Notes: generated by a model from the letters alone, not told the origin. 34,628 nt of DNA from Actinomycetota bacterium (GCA_016870595.1 VGBI01000018.1:1-34628), one strand, 5' to 3'; shown: positions 26,087 to 33,251, counted from the first letter of the stretch. A program made the numbers and translations.

Positions 26087-27205
26087 TCAGGCGAGCGCGG
26101 TCGCCCCTGCGTCGAGCAGCTCGTACTCGGTCTCGGTGTCGACCGCGTGCTCGTAGTCGATCACGCCGATCTCGGTGAACCGCTGGCGCAGCCAGCCGTC
26201 GCCGGCGTCGAGGAGCCCGAGCTTCTTGCAGTTGGGCACGATCTTCGAGAACAGCGCCGCCTGGAACGGGTTCTCGCCGTTCTGGCGCAACCCGATGAGC
26301 ATCTTGGTGATCGCCTCGCGGTCGATGCCCATGCGCTCCCACACCGCGTGCATCATGATCCGGTCCCGCATCCGGAGCGCGGCCTCGAACGCGAACTCCT
26401 GGCGCTCGAGGATCTCGGTGGCCGAGAGACCGGCGTAGTACTCCTGCAGCGACACCACGCCGAAGGCGACGTGGCGGGCCTCGTCGGCCATCACGTAGCG
26501 CAGCAGCTGCTTGAGGAGGGGCTCCTCGGTGATGAGGTGCATGAACCCGAACGCGGCCAGGGCCAGGCCCTCGATCATGATCTGCATGCCCATGTAGGTC
26601 ATGTCCCAGCGCGAGTCTCCGACCACGTCGTCGATGAGCAGCTGCAGCGCCGGGTTGACCGGGTAGTGACCATCGAGCTTGGTGTCGAGGTAGCGGGCGA
26701 AGACCTCGACGTGGCGGGCCTCGTCCATGACCTGCGTCGCGGCGTAGTACTTGGCGTCGATCCACGGCACGGTCTCGACGATCTTGGCCGTGCACACCAG
26801 CGCGCCCTGCTCGCCGTGGAGGAACTGGCTCATGCGGAAGTTGAACGCCTCGATCGAGAGCCGGTTCCACTCGGTCTCGCCCCAGGTCCGCATCGGTGAG
26901 CCGTCGACACCGGTGAGGAGGTCACGGATGCCGACGATGGCGCCCTGCATCTCCGCAGCGACCTTCTCCACGTCGACGTCGGTGTCCCAGGGCAGGTCGT
27001 TGGCGTTCCACTGCCGTTCCTTGGCCCGCTCGTAGAGCTTGCCGAGCGCCGGCCGGGTCCGCTCGTAGTCCCAGGTGAACATGGCGTCGCCGCCCACCGG
27101 CTGGGCGTGCCAGGCGTCGCCGAAGTCGATGGCGTCGTCGGCGAGGATCGACGCGATGTCGTCGACGTCGCTGCGGCCGAGGAACGTGGTGCGGTGCTCG
27201 GTCAT
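26087..27205 (-). CDS. ferritin-like diiron-carboxylate protein (R2-like oxygenase candidate)
   Basis: This is a 372-residue all-helical protein with a complete ferritin-superfamily diiron site: Glu132 (LHGEQGAL), Glu162 and His165 (DEARHVEVF), Glu212 (MIEGLALAAF), Glu242 and His245 (DEARHVAFG). Spacing is like R2/AurF/R2lox-type proteins rather than a storage ferritin. A redox role on an organic substrate is likely but no substrate is evident. The start is ATG at 27205, with GGGAGG four bases upstream; GTG 27208 is also in frame but too close to the Shine-Dalgarno. It is divergent from the ArsC-family gene and co-oriented with the unknown gene downstream. Confidence 0.88.
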   Translation of the reverse strand: MTEHRTTFLGRSDVDDIASILADDAIDFGDAWHAQPVGGDAMFTWDYERTRPALGKLYERAKERQWNANDLPWDTDVDVEKVAAEMQGAIVGIRDLLTGVDGSPMRTWGETEWNRLSIEAFNFRMSQFLHGEQGALVCTAKIVETVPWIDAKYYAATQVMDEARHVEVFARYLDTKLDGHYPVNPALQLLIDDVVGDSRWDMTYMGMQIMIEGLALAAFGFMHLITEEPLLKQLLRYVMADEARHVAFGVVSLQEYYAGLSATEILERQEFAFEAALRMRDRIMMHAVWERMGIDREAITKMLIGLRQNGENPFQAALFSKIVPNCKKLGLLDAGDGWLRQRFTEIGVIDYEHAVDTETEYELLDAGATALA

Positions 27206-27384
27206 CACGCCTCCCTGATCAGCGCACGGTGCGCAGGCTCTCGGTGATCCCTGTGATCCCTGCTGCCGGGGCGGCAGGACGAACCGATCTGCCCGATTCC
27301 GCGCGGATCTCCCCGGATCTGTCGGGCCGAACCCGGCCCGGGGGCCGGTGATTCCCGGGTCCCCGGGAACTTGTTACCCGAGGG

Positions 27385-27390
27385 TAGCCT
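27385..27390 (+). promoter_or_regulatory. candidate -10 box of the ArsC-family gene
   Basis: TAGCCT, six bases before ATG 27397, giving a leaderless start. Its presence argues that the ATG upstream of the in-frame TGA is really used. Confidence 0.6.
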
Positions 27391-27396
27391 CAGGTC

Positions 27397-27750
27397 ATGG
27401 CAACCGTGACCGTGTACCACAATCCCGGCTGAGGGCAGTCCCGCGGCGTGCTGGAGATCCTGCGCGACCGGGGCGTCGAGTTCGACGTCGTCGAGTACCT
27501 CAAGACCCCGCTGACCCGGGCCGACCTGGAGCGGATCCTGGCCGCCGTGCCCGATCCGCCCGCCGACCTGGTCCGCAAGGACAAGCGGTTCGGGGAGCTC
27601 GGCCTCGACGCCGACGCCTACGTGACCGATGTCGCAGTGCTCGACCTGCTCGGCGAGCACCCGGAACTCATGCAGCGCCCGGTGGTGTTTCGGGGCGACG
27701 AGGCCCGGATCTGTCGCCCCTCGGCCGTGGTCGAGGAGCTGCTCGACTGA
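27397..27750 (+). CDS. ArsC-family (arsenate reductase-like) selenoprotein candidate with UGA at the catalytic position
   Basis: Reading through one in-frame TGA (27430-27432) gives a 117-residue ArsC-family thioredoxin-fold protein. N-terminus VTVYHNPG-X-GQSRGVLEIL aligns with YHNPACGTSRNTLEMI of E. coli ArsC, and X, the TGA, is codon 12, the position of catalytic Cys12. Arg60 (LVRKDKRF), Arg94 (LMQRPVV) and Arg107 (ICRPSAVV) have the same numbers as in E. coli ArsC. No other defect exists. The most economical reading is selenocysteine insertion. Alternatives are a nonsense mutation or a sequencing error from TGC/TGT. A TAGCCT box six bases upstream supports this ATG; GTG 27448 would remove the active site. 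No arsR, arsB or other ars gene is nearby. Arsenate reduction itself is not proven; a thiol-redox role is possible. Confidence 0.78.
27444..27470 (+). other. candidate bacterial SECIS stem-loop
   Basis: A stem-loop begins 11 bases after the TGA. Pairing: CGG (27444-27446) with CCG (27468-27470), A27467 bulged, CGUGC (27447-27451) with GCGCG (27462-27466, one G-U), U-U mismatch, GG (27453-27454) with CC (27459-27460), apical loop AGAU with G27456. Loop distance from UGA (about 24 nt) and the loop G fit the bacterial SECIS pattern. Folded by eye only. Confidence 0.5.
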
Positions 27751-27766
27751 GGCGGGCCCACCCGCC
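27751..27766 (+). terminator. hairpin immediately after the ArsC-family gene
   Basis: GGCGGG, loop CCCA, CCCGCC directly after the TGA stop at 27748-27750: a perfect 6-bp stem without U-tract. Confidence 0.45.
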
Positions 27767-27792
27767 CGACACTATCGCCGGGTCCGCCCGCC

Positions 27793-27830
27793 CCGATCCG
27801 ATCCGACCCGTCCGATCCGATCCGACCCGC
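27793..27830 (+). repeat. 19-bp tandem repeat x2 upstream of an acyl-CoA dehydrogenase
   Basis: CCGATCCGATCCGACCCGT (27793-27811) is followed by the same unit with a final C (27812-27830), then by two degenerate CCGTACG-containing units up to the GGGAGG Shine-Dalgarno at 27861. Confidence 0.9.
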
Positions 27831-27871
27831 CCGTACGACCCGCCCGTACGGCCCCGACCCGGGAGGCACCC

Positions 27872-29170
27872 GTGGCCATCGTCACCGACCCCACCGTCAC
27901 GAGCGCCATGACCGACGCCGAGTTGCGCGCCGCGGTGCGCCGGTTCGTCGCCGAGGCCTACGACCCCGCGCTCACGCTCGCCCAGTGGTGGGAGCGCCTG
28001 GCCGACTCGGGGTGGGCCGTGCCCACCTGGCCGCGGGAGTGGCACGGCCTCGGGCTGCCCGGCGCCGCCGCGCGCACGGTGGCCGAGGAGCTGCGCGCCG
28101 CGGCGGTGCCCGGTCCGCCCGCCGGCCTCGGGCTGCTGCTCGCCGGCCCCACGATCCTCGCCCACGGGACCGACGAGCAGAAGGCCCGCTACCTCCGCCC
28201 GCTCGTCGACGGCCGCGAGGCGTGGTGCCAGCTGTTCTCCGAGCCCGGGGCCGGCTCCGACCTCGCGTCGCTGCAGACCAAGGCCCAGCGCGACGGCGAG
28301 GAGTGGATCGTCAACGGCCAGAAGGTGTGGACCTCGGGCGCCCAGTCGGCCGACTTCGGCATGCTGCTCGCCCGCACCGACCCCGAGGCGCCCAAGCACA
28401 GGGGCATCTCGTACTTCGCGTTCCCGATGGACCAGGCCGGGGTGGAGGTGCGACCGCTCAAGGAGATGACCGGGCGGTCGTTGTTCTGCGAGGTCTTCTT
28501 CACCGACGCGCGTGTCGCCGACGCCGACTGCGTCGGCGGGCACGGGGCGGGCTGGATCGTCGCCAACACCACGCTCGCCGCCGAGCGGGCCGGCCTCGGC
28601 GTGGGCGGCAGCGGCTCGGCCGGCGGCGGGTTCCCCGGGCGCAAGGCCGGGATGCTCGACCTCGTCGTCGGCGAGCTCATGGCCGGGGCCCAGGCCCAGG
28701 CCGCCCAGGCGACCCGGGCCGAGCGGGGCGGGGTGCTCATGCGCCGGGTCGCCCGCGAACTCGGCGTCGCCGACGACCCGCTCGTGCGTCAGGAGCTGGC
28801 CCAGGCCTACATCCTCGAGGAGGTCGGGCGGATGACGTCGCTGCGGGCCAAGCACCTGCGCGCTGCGGGGAGCGGGCTGCCCGGCGAGGGCAACCTGGCC
28901 AAGCTGCAGATGAGCCGGGTGCTGCGCCACGGGCGCGACCTCGGCCCCGCCATCATCGGCCCGTACGGCACGCTGCTCGGCGCCGAGACGCCGGGCGAGG
29001 GCAACTTCCAGGAGGCCACGATCTGGGCACCGGGCCCGTCGATCTACGGCGGGTCCGACGAGATCCAGAAGAACATCCTCGGCGAACGCGTCCTCGGCCT
29101 GCCCAAGGAGCCGGGACCCGACAAGAACACGCCGTTCCGCGACCTGCTCGTGGGCACCCAGGCCCACTGA
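27872..29170 (+). CDS. acyl-CoA dehydrogenase (FadE family)
   Basis: This is a 432-residue flavoprotein dehydrogenase of acyl-CoA. CQLFSEPGAGSDLASLQTK, EWIVNGQKVWTSGAQSADFG, and the C-terminal SIYGGSDEIQKNILGERVLG (catalytic-loop region) are intact. A middle insertion rich in Ala (MAGAQAQAAQATRAE) is typical of the long actinobacterial FadE group. The start is GTG at 27872 with GGGAGG five bases upstream; a frame open to 27629 overlaps the ArsC-family gene and is a shadow. It is convergent with the acyl-CoA ligase at 29223-30674 and could use the same substrate class. Confidence 0.93.
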   Translation: MAIVTDPTVTSAMTDAELRAAVRRFVAEAYDPALTLAQWWERLADSGWAVPTWPREWHGLGLPGAAARTVAEELRAAAVPGPPAGLGLLLAGPTILAHGTDEQKARYLRPLVDGREAWCQLFSEPGAGSDLASLQTKAQRDGEEWIVNGQKVWTSGAQSADFGMLLARTDPEAPKHRGISYFAFPMDQAGVEVRPLKEMTGRSLFCEVFFTDARVADADCVGGHGAGWIVANTTLAAERAGLGVGGSGSAGGGFPGRKAGMLDLVVGELMAGAQAQAAQATRAERGGVLMRRVARELGVADDPLVRQELAQAYILEEVGRMTSLRAKHLRAAGSGLPGEGNLAKLQMSRVLRHGRDLGPAIIGPYGTLLGAETPGEGNFQEATIWAPGPSIYGGSDEIQKNILGERVLGLPKEPGPDKNTPFRDLLVGTQAH

Positions 29171-29190
29171 GACTCGCGGCGCCGGGGGCT

Positions 29191-29216
29191 GCCGGACGCC
29201 GGCCGCCGGACGCCGG
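29191..29216 (+). repeat. 12-bp direct repeat between convergent genes
   Basis: GCCGGACGCCGG occurs at 29191-29202 and 29205-29216, a quasi-palindromic unit that could form a terminator hairpin for either convergent gene. Confidence 0.6.
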
Positions 29217-29222
29217 AGGCGG

Positions 29223-30674
29223 TCAGCCGCCGATCAGGCGCTCCACGATCAGCGTGCGCTGGATCTGTCCGGTCGCCGGGGTCCGGGGGAGCTCGTCCAC
29301 CAACGCGACCCGGCGCGGGTGCTTGAACGGGGCGAGCCGGTCGCGGCAGTGCGCGCGCAGCCCGTCGACGTCGACCTCGGCCGCCCGGCCCGGGACCGCC
29401 ACGACCACCGCGCACACGATCTCGCCCCACTCGGCGTCGGGGATGCCGACCACCGCGACGTCGGCGACCGCCGGATGGTCGCGCAGCGCGTCCTCCACCT
29501 CGAGCGGCGCCACGGTCTCGCCCCCGGTGCGCAGCACGTCGCGTGCCCGGCCGACGATCGAGAGGTAGCCCTCGTCGTCGAACGCGCCGAGGTCGCCGGT
29601 GTGGTACCAGCCGTTGCGCAGCGCCTCGGCGGTGGCGTCGGGCTGCTCGAAGTAGCCGTCCATCAGGTAGTCGCTGGTGACGCAGACCTCGCCGCGCTCG
29701 TCGAGTCGGACCATCACGCCGGGGGCGGCCCGCCCGACCGACCCGGGCTTGCGCAGCACCGCGGAGGGGTGTAGCAGCGTGCCCGGCCCGGCTTCGGTCG
29801 ACCCGTAGATGACCGTCGTGGTGGTGTGGGGGAGCGCCGCGCGGATCGCGGCGATGAGCTCGGGCGGGGTGGCCGACGTCCCGGTGTCGGCGTTGCGCAG
29901 GCGCGACAGGTCGTGGCCGCCGAGCCCGGCGTCGAGCACCCGCTTCCACACCGCGGGGATCAGGTAGAGCCGGGTGGCCCGGTGGCGGGCGACCGTGCCG
30001 AGCAGGTCGTCGGGGTCGCCGCTGGTCACGAAGTGGATCGGGCGGCGCGCGTGGAACGCGCCCATGGCCATGGTCCAGCCCGCCATGTGGAACAGCGGGA
30101 ACATGCACACCGTCGATCCGTCGGGATCGCCGGCCATGCCCCCCATCGCCCGCAGGCGGTTGACCCGGTGCGAGAGGACCACGCCCTTGGGCCGCCCGGT
30201 GCTGCCCGAGGTGAAGAACAGGACGTGGGGGTCGCGCTCGTCGAGCCGGGGCTCGTCGGTGGGCGTCGTTGCGGCGGCTTCGGCTCGGGCGTGGAGCCCG
30301 ACGTGGTCGACCACGGTGACGTCCCAGCCCTCGGTCATCGGGGCGTGGGTGGCGTCGGCGATCACCAACGTGGGTCGGGCGTACCCGGCGACCCGCTCGG
30401 CCTCCTCCGCGCCGTAGCGCGCGTTGAGGGGCGCGAACACCGCGCCGATGCGGGCGACCGCGGCGAAGATCGGCAGTGCGTCGAGCCCGGTCTCGCCCCA
30501 CCAGACCACCCGGTCACGGTGGCCGACGCCGAGGCCGCGCAGGGCGTGGGCGATCCGGTCGGCCCGGGCGTCGAGCGCGGCGTAGGTGAGGACGCCGTCG
30601 CCGAGGGTGGCGGCGGCGGTCTCGGGCGCGGCTGCGGCGGCGCTGCGGACGAGGTCGCCGATCAGGAGGGCCAT
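29223..30674 (-). CDS. AMP-forming acyl-CoA ligase-like protein, catalytic lysine replaced
   Basis: This is a 483-residue ANL-superfamily protein. The phosphate loop is FFTSGSTGRPKGVV (153-166), A5 is IYGSTEAGPG, WYHTGDLGAFDDEG and GRARDVLRTGGETVAP are in the C-domain. In the A10 region the usual TGKIxR lysine is Gln470 (PATGQIQR). That lysine is needed for adenylate formation in this superfamily, so acid activation may be impaired or the protein may favour the thioester half-reaction. The start is ATG at 30674, eight bases after TACGCT. It is divergent from the KARI-like gene across a 309-base repeat-rich gap. Confidence 0.92.
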   Translation of the reverse strand: MALLIGDLVRSAAAAAPETAAATLGDGVLTYAALDARADRIAHALRGLGVGHRDRVVWWGETGLDALPIFAAVARIGAVFAPLNARYGAEEAERVAGYARPTLVIADATHAPMTEGWDVTVVDHVGLHARAEAAATTPTDEPRLDERDPHVLFFTSGSTGRPKGVVLSHRVNRLRAMGGMAGDPDGSTVCMFPLFHMAGWTMAMGAFHARRPIHFVTSGDPDDLLGTVARHRATRLYLIPAVWKRVLDAGLGGHDLSRLRNADTGTSATPPELIAAIRAALPHTTTTVIYGSTEAGPGTLLHPSAVLRKPGSVGRAAPGVMVRLDERGEVCVTSDYLMDGYFEQPDATAEALRNGWYHTGDLGAFDDEGYLSIVGRARDVLRTGGETVAPLEVEDALRDHPAVADVAVVGIPDAEWGEIVCAVVVAVPGRAAEVDVDGLRAHCRDRLAPFKHPRRVALVDELPRTPATGQIQRTLIVERLIGG

Positions 30675-30682
30675 GACGCGGG

Positions 30683-30688
30683 AGCGTA
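30683..30688 (-). promoter_or_regulatory. candidate -10 box of the CoA-ligase-like gene
   Basis: TACGCT on the minus strand, eight bases before ATG 30674. Confidence 0.45.
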
Positions 30689-30735
30689 GGTCCACCGTTG
30701 TCGCGCGCGCCTGCCGCACCGTTCCTGCCCGCTCC

Positions 30736-30870
30736 GCCGTTCCGGTCCCCCGGCGTTGCGTCCCCGCCGTTCCGGCTTCCGCCGTTCCGGTCCCCCGGCG
30801 CTGCGTCCCCGCCGTTCCGGCTTCCGCCGTTCCGGTCCCCCGGCGCTGCGTCCCCGCCGTTCCGGCTTCC
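30736..30870 (+). repeat. 45-bp tandem repeat x3 in the divergent gap
   Basis: Three 45-bp units (30736-30780, 30781-30825, 30826-30870), the first differing by one base (T for C in GGCGTTGCG). A 15-bp sub-period continues in degenerate form to about 30930 (GGTTTCGGTTCCCGC-like). Except for this repeat and the flanking promoters, the gap 30675-30983 holds no gene I can support; open frames across it merely reflect the multiple-of-three unit. Confidence 0.95.
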
Positions 30871-30971
30871 GCCTCCCCGGTCGCCGCGGTTTCGGTTCCC
30901 GCGGTTTCGGTTCCAGCGGTTCCGGTCGCCGCCGCTGCGGCACCCCCGACCTCCGGGGTCCCGGGTCGGCC

Positions 30972-30977
30972 TAGGGT
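30972..30977 (+). promoter_or_regulatory. candidate -10 box of the KARI-like gene
   Basis: TAGGGT, six bases before ATG 30984; leaderless geometry. Confidence 0.55.
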
Positions 30978-30983
30978 TCGACC

Positions 30984-31961
30984 ATGACGATCATCCACCA
31001 CGATTCCGACGCCGATCTCGGCGTGCTCGCCGGGGCGACGGTCGCCGTCGTCGGCTACGGCAACCAGGGGCGCTCGTGGGCGCTGAACCTGCGCGACTCG
31101 GGCCTCGACGTCCGGGTCTGCGTGCGGGCCGACGCCTCGCGGGCCCAGGCCGAGGCTGACGGGTTCCGCCCCGGCGACCTCGCCGACGCGAGCGCGGCCG
31201 ACGTGGTGTGCGTGCTCGTGCCCGACGACGCGATCCCGTCGCTGCCGCTCGACCGGCCTGCCGACGGCCTCACCGTCGTGGCGAGCGGGTACACGTTGGC
31301 CTTCGACCGCTTCGCGCCGGCGGGCGACGTCGGCATGGTCGCGCCCCGCATGCTGGGGCCCGAGGTGCGCAAGTGCTTCGAGGAGGGGATCGGCTTCATC
31401 ACCGCGGTGGGCGTGCACCACGACGCCACCGGCCGGGCCCACGCCCGCACCCTCGCGGTGGCCAAGGCGATCGGCGGACTGCGTCAGGGCGCGATCGAGA
31501 TGACGCCGATGCAGGAGGCGGTGCTCGACCTCGCGGTGGAGCAGGCGCTGGCGCCGGCCCTCACCCTGGTCAACCAGACCTTCACCCGGGTGATGCTCGA
31601 GCACGGCATCCCGCTCGAGGCGGTGATCACCGAGCTGTCGCTGTCGGGGGAGACCGAGCGCACCATGCGCCTGGTCCGCGAGTCGGGCTACGCGCACCAG
31701 TTCGGCTTCCACTCGCCCACGAGCCAGTACGGCCAGGTCTCGCGCCGCGACGCCTACGACGGCGACGCGCTGGGTGAGACCATGCGGCGCCTCGTCGGCG
31801 ACATCGCCTCGGGGCGCTTCGCCGACGAGTGGGACGCCGAGCGCGACGCCGGCTTCCCGAACCTCACCCGGCTCCGGGAGCAGTACGCCGGTCCGGCGGT
31901 GGCCGCGTTCGAGGCCGAGCTGCGCACCCGGCTGGGGGAGGGGGCGGTGTCGGGGTCCTGA
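30984..31961 (+). CDS. ketol-acid reductoisomerase-like dehydrogenase (divergent IlvC homologue)
   Basis: This 325-residue protein has a KARI-like N-terminal Rossmann domain (VGYGNQGRSWALNLRDSG, residues 23-40; CVLVPDDAIPSL; GMVAPRMLGPEVR) and a knotted-type helical C-domain with a possible metal pair Asp182/Glu186 (LDLAVEQ). KARI's conserved HGF/HGY catalytic histidine is Ser101 (VASGYTLAF), and the C-terminal Glu/Ser ligands (Glu217, Glu223 in ELSLSGETE; SPTSQYG) are only partly matched. It is therefore a KARI relative with another reaction, not a safe ilvC. ATG 30984 follows TAGGGT by six bases. No other branched-chain amino acid genes are nearby. Confidence 0.8.
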   Translation: MTIIHHDSDADLGVLAGATVAVVGYGNQGRSWALNLRDSGLDVRVCVRADASRAQAEADGFRPGDLADASAADVVCVLVPDDAIPSLPLDRPADGLTVVASGYTLAFDRFAPAGDVGMVAPRMLGPEVRKCFEEGIGFITAVGVHHDATGRAHARTLAVAKAIGGLRQGAIEMTPMQEAVLDLAVEQALAPALTLVNQTFTRVMLEHGIPLEAVITELSLSGETERTMRLVRESGYAHQFGFHSPTSQYGQVSRRDAYDGDALGETMRRLVGDIASGRFADEWDAERDAGFPNLTRLREQYAGPAVAAFEAELRTRLGEGAVSGS

Positions 31962-31991
31962 CCGGTCCGGCCGGGACCCTGTCACCAGGAT

Positions 31992-32021
31992 TTGGCAGCT
32001 GACAAAGATTGTCGATAAGGT
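31992..32021 (+). promoter_or_regulatory. promoter of the Fur/PerR-family gene with internal palindrome
   Basis: -35 TTGGCA (31992-31997), 18-bp spacer, -10 TAAGGT (32016-32021), then seven bases to GTG 32029, so the transcript is probably leaderless. The palindrome GACAAAGATTGTC (32001-32013) sits between the two boxes, an ideal place for an autoregulatory operator. It is the most AT-rich stretch nearby. Confidence 0.75.
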
Positions 32022-32028
32022 AACGTCC

Positions 32029-32460
32029 GTGACCCCCGCCGCTGCGCTCACCGACCGCCTCCGGGCCGCCGGCCTGCGGGTGACCCCCCAGCGTCAGGTG
32101 ATCGTCCGGTTGCTCGAGGGCAACGAGGAGCACCCGACGGTCGAGGCGCTGTTCGAGGCGGCCCGGGCCGAGATGCCCGCCATCTCGCTCAAGACCGTGT
32201 ACCAGACCGTCCACGAGCTCGAGGACCTCGGCGAGGTCCATCTCCTCCACGTGGGCACGGGCAGCTTCCGGGTCGACCCCAACGTGGAGCACCCGCACCA
32301 CCACCTCGTGTGCACGGAGTGCGGTCGGGTGCGCGACGTCGCGGTCGACGTCGACGCACTGCGCCTCCCGACCCGGTCCCGCGCGGGGTTCCGGGTCGAC
32401 GACGTGCAGGTCCACTTCCGCGGCGTGTGCGCCGACTGCGGTGGGGCGCCGGAGCCCTGA
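32029..32460 (+). CDS. Fur/PerR-family metalloregulator
   Basis: This 143-residue Fur-superfamily repressor has a winged helix ([14 protein letters not shown], then [17 protein letters not shown] with recognition helix about 56-70) and structural zinc cysteines Cys95/Cys98 (CTECG) and Cys134/Cys137 (CADCG). Regulatory-site candidates are His35, Asp83, His90, His92 and Asp103; an aspartate at the 103 position (PerR Asp104) rather than a glutamate favours a peroxide-sensing PerR type. GTG 32029 was chosen by the promoter spacing and the conserved N-terminus. The rubrerythrin gene lies downstream on the same strand, so it is the likely target. Confidence 0.93.
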   Translation: MTPAAALTDRLRAAGLRVTPQRQVIVRLLEGNEEHPTVEALFEAARAEMPAISLKTVYQTVHELEDLGEVHLLHVGTGSFRVDPNVEHPHHHLVCTECGRVRDVAVDVDALRLPTRSRAGFRVDDVQVHFRGVCADCGGAPEP

Positions 32461-32571
32461 GCCGTCCCGGGGAATCGTCGTCGGCCCGGGCGGGTTGGCG
32501 ACCCCGGACCCCGAACCCGACGAGTCGCCACACACCGACGAGCGCACGATCCCGACCCGACGATCCAGCAC

Positions 32572-32699
32572 CAGATCCCGAACCAACCAGATCCCGAACC
32601 AACCAGATCCCGAACCAAGCAGATCCCGAACCAAGCAGATCCCGAACCAAGCAGATCCCGAACCAAGCAGATCCCGAACCAAGCAGATCCCGAACCAAC
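32572..32699 (+). repeat. 16-bp tandem repeat x8 in the rubrerythrin leader
   Basis: Eight head-to-tail copies of CAGATCCCGAACCAA(C/G), units 32572-32587 through 32684-32699, varying only in the last base. The array abuts the AAGGAG Shine-Dalgarno (32700-32705) of the gene at 32711. The remaining gap 32461-32571 contains a 7-bp inverted repeat (TGGCGAC 32496-32502 / GTCGCCA 32524-32530) and no gene. Confidence 0.97.
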
Positions 32700-32710
32700 A
32701 AGGAGCACCG

Positions 32711-33130
<420 letters not shown>

Positions 33131-33157
33131 CCGAGCGCCACTGACCACGTCGTGACC

Positions 33158-33187
33158 GACGGCCCCGGGTTCGTGCCCGGGGCCGTC
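33158..33187 (+). terminator. strong hairpin after rubrerythrin
   Basis: GACGGCCCCGGG (33158-33169), loop TTCGTG, CCCGGGGCCGTC (33176-33187): a perfect 12-bp stem 27 bases after the stop. No U-tract follows, but it is the strongest hairpin I see in the window and may terminate or attenuate transcription before DUF3501. Confidence 0.65.
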
Positions 33188-33251
33188 GCACGACAGCACG
33201 GCCCTGGGAACCGGCCGTGACCTCGGGGGGCGAGCACAGAGGAGATCAGCC

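Noticed and set aside
27448-27750. Starting the ArsC-family gene at the internal GTG 27448
   Set aside because: This would remove the beta strand and the catalytic HNPGXGQSR loop, and there is no Shine-Dalgarno or -10 box at the right place. The ATG at 27397 has both conserved sequence and a -10 box.
30698-31159. Repeat-derived proteins on both strands over the 45-bp repeats
   Set aside because: Open frames follow from the unit length being a multiple of three in very GC-rich DNA. No start signal or conserved sequence was seen, and the region is a divergent promoter gap.
30984-31961. Annotation as ilvC
   Set aside because: Catalytic histidine and several metal ligands of KARI are not conserved and no ilv genes are adjacent.
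29223-32051. 942-codon open frame on the minus strand
   Set aside because: Beyond the acyl-CoA ligase start at 30674 it crosses a non-coding repeat and the antisense of the KARI-like gene, so it is not one protein.
32572-32699. CRISPR array
   Set aside because: The 16-bp units are directly adjacent with no spacers, and no cas genes are visible. The same applies to the arrays at 694 and 30736.
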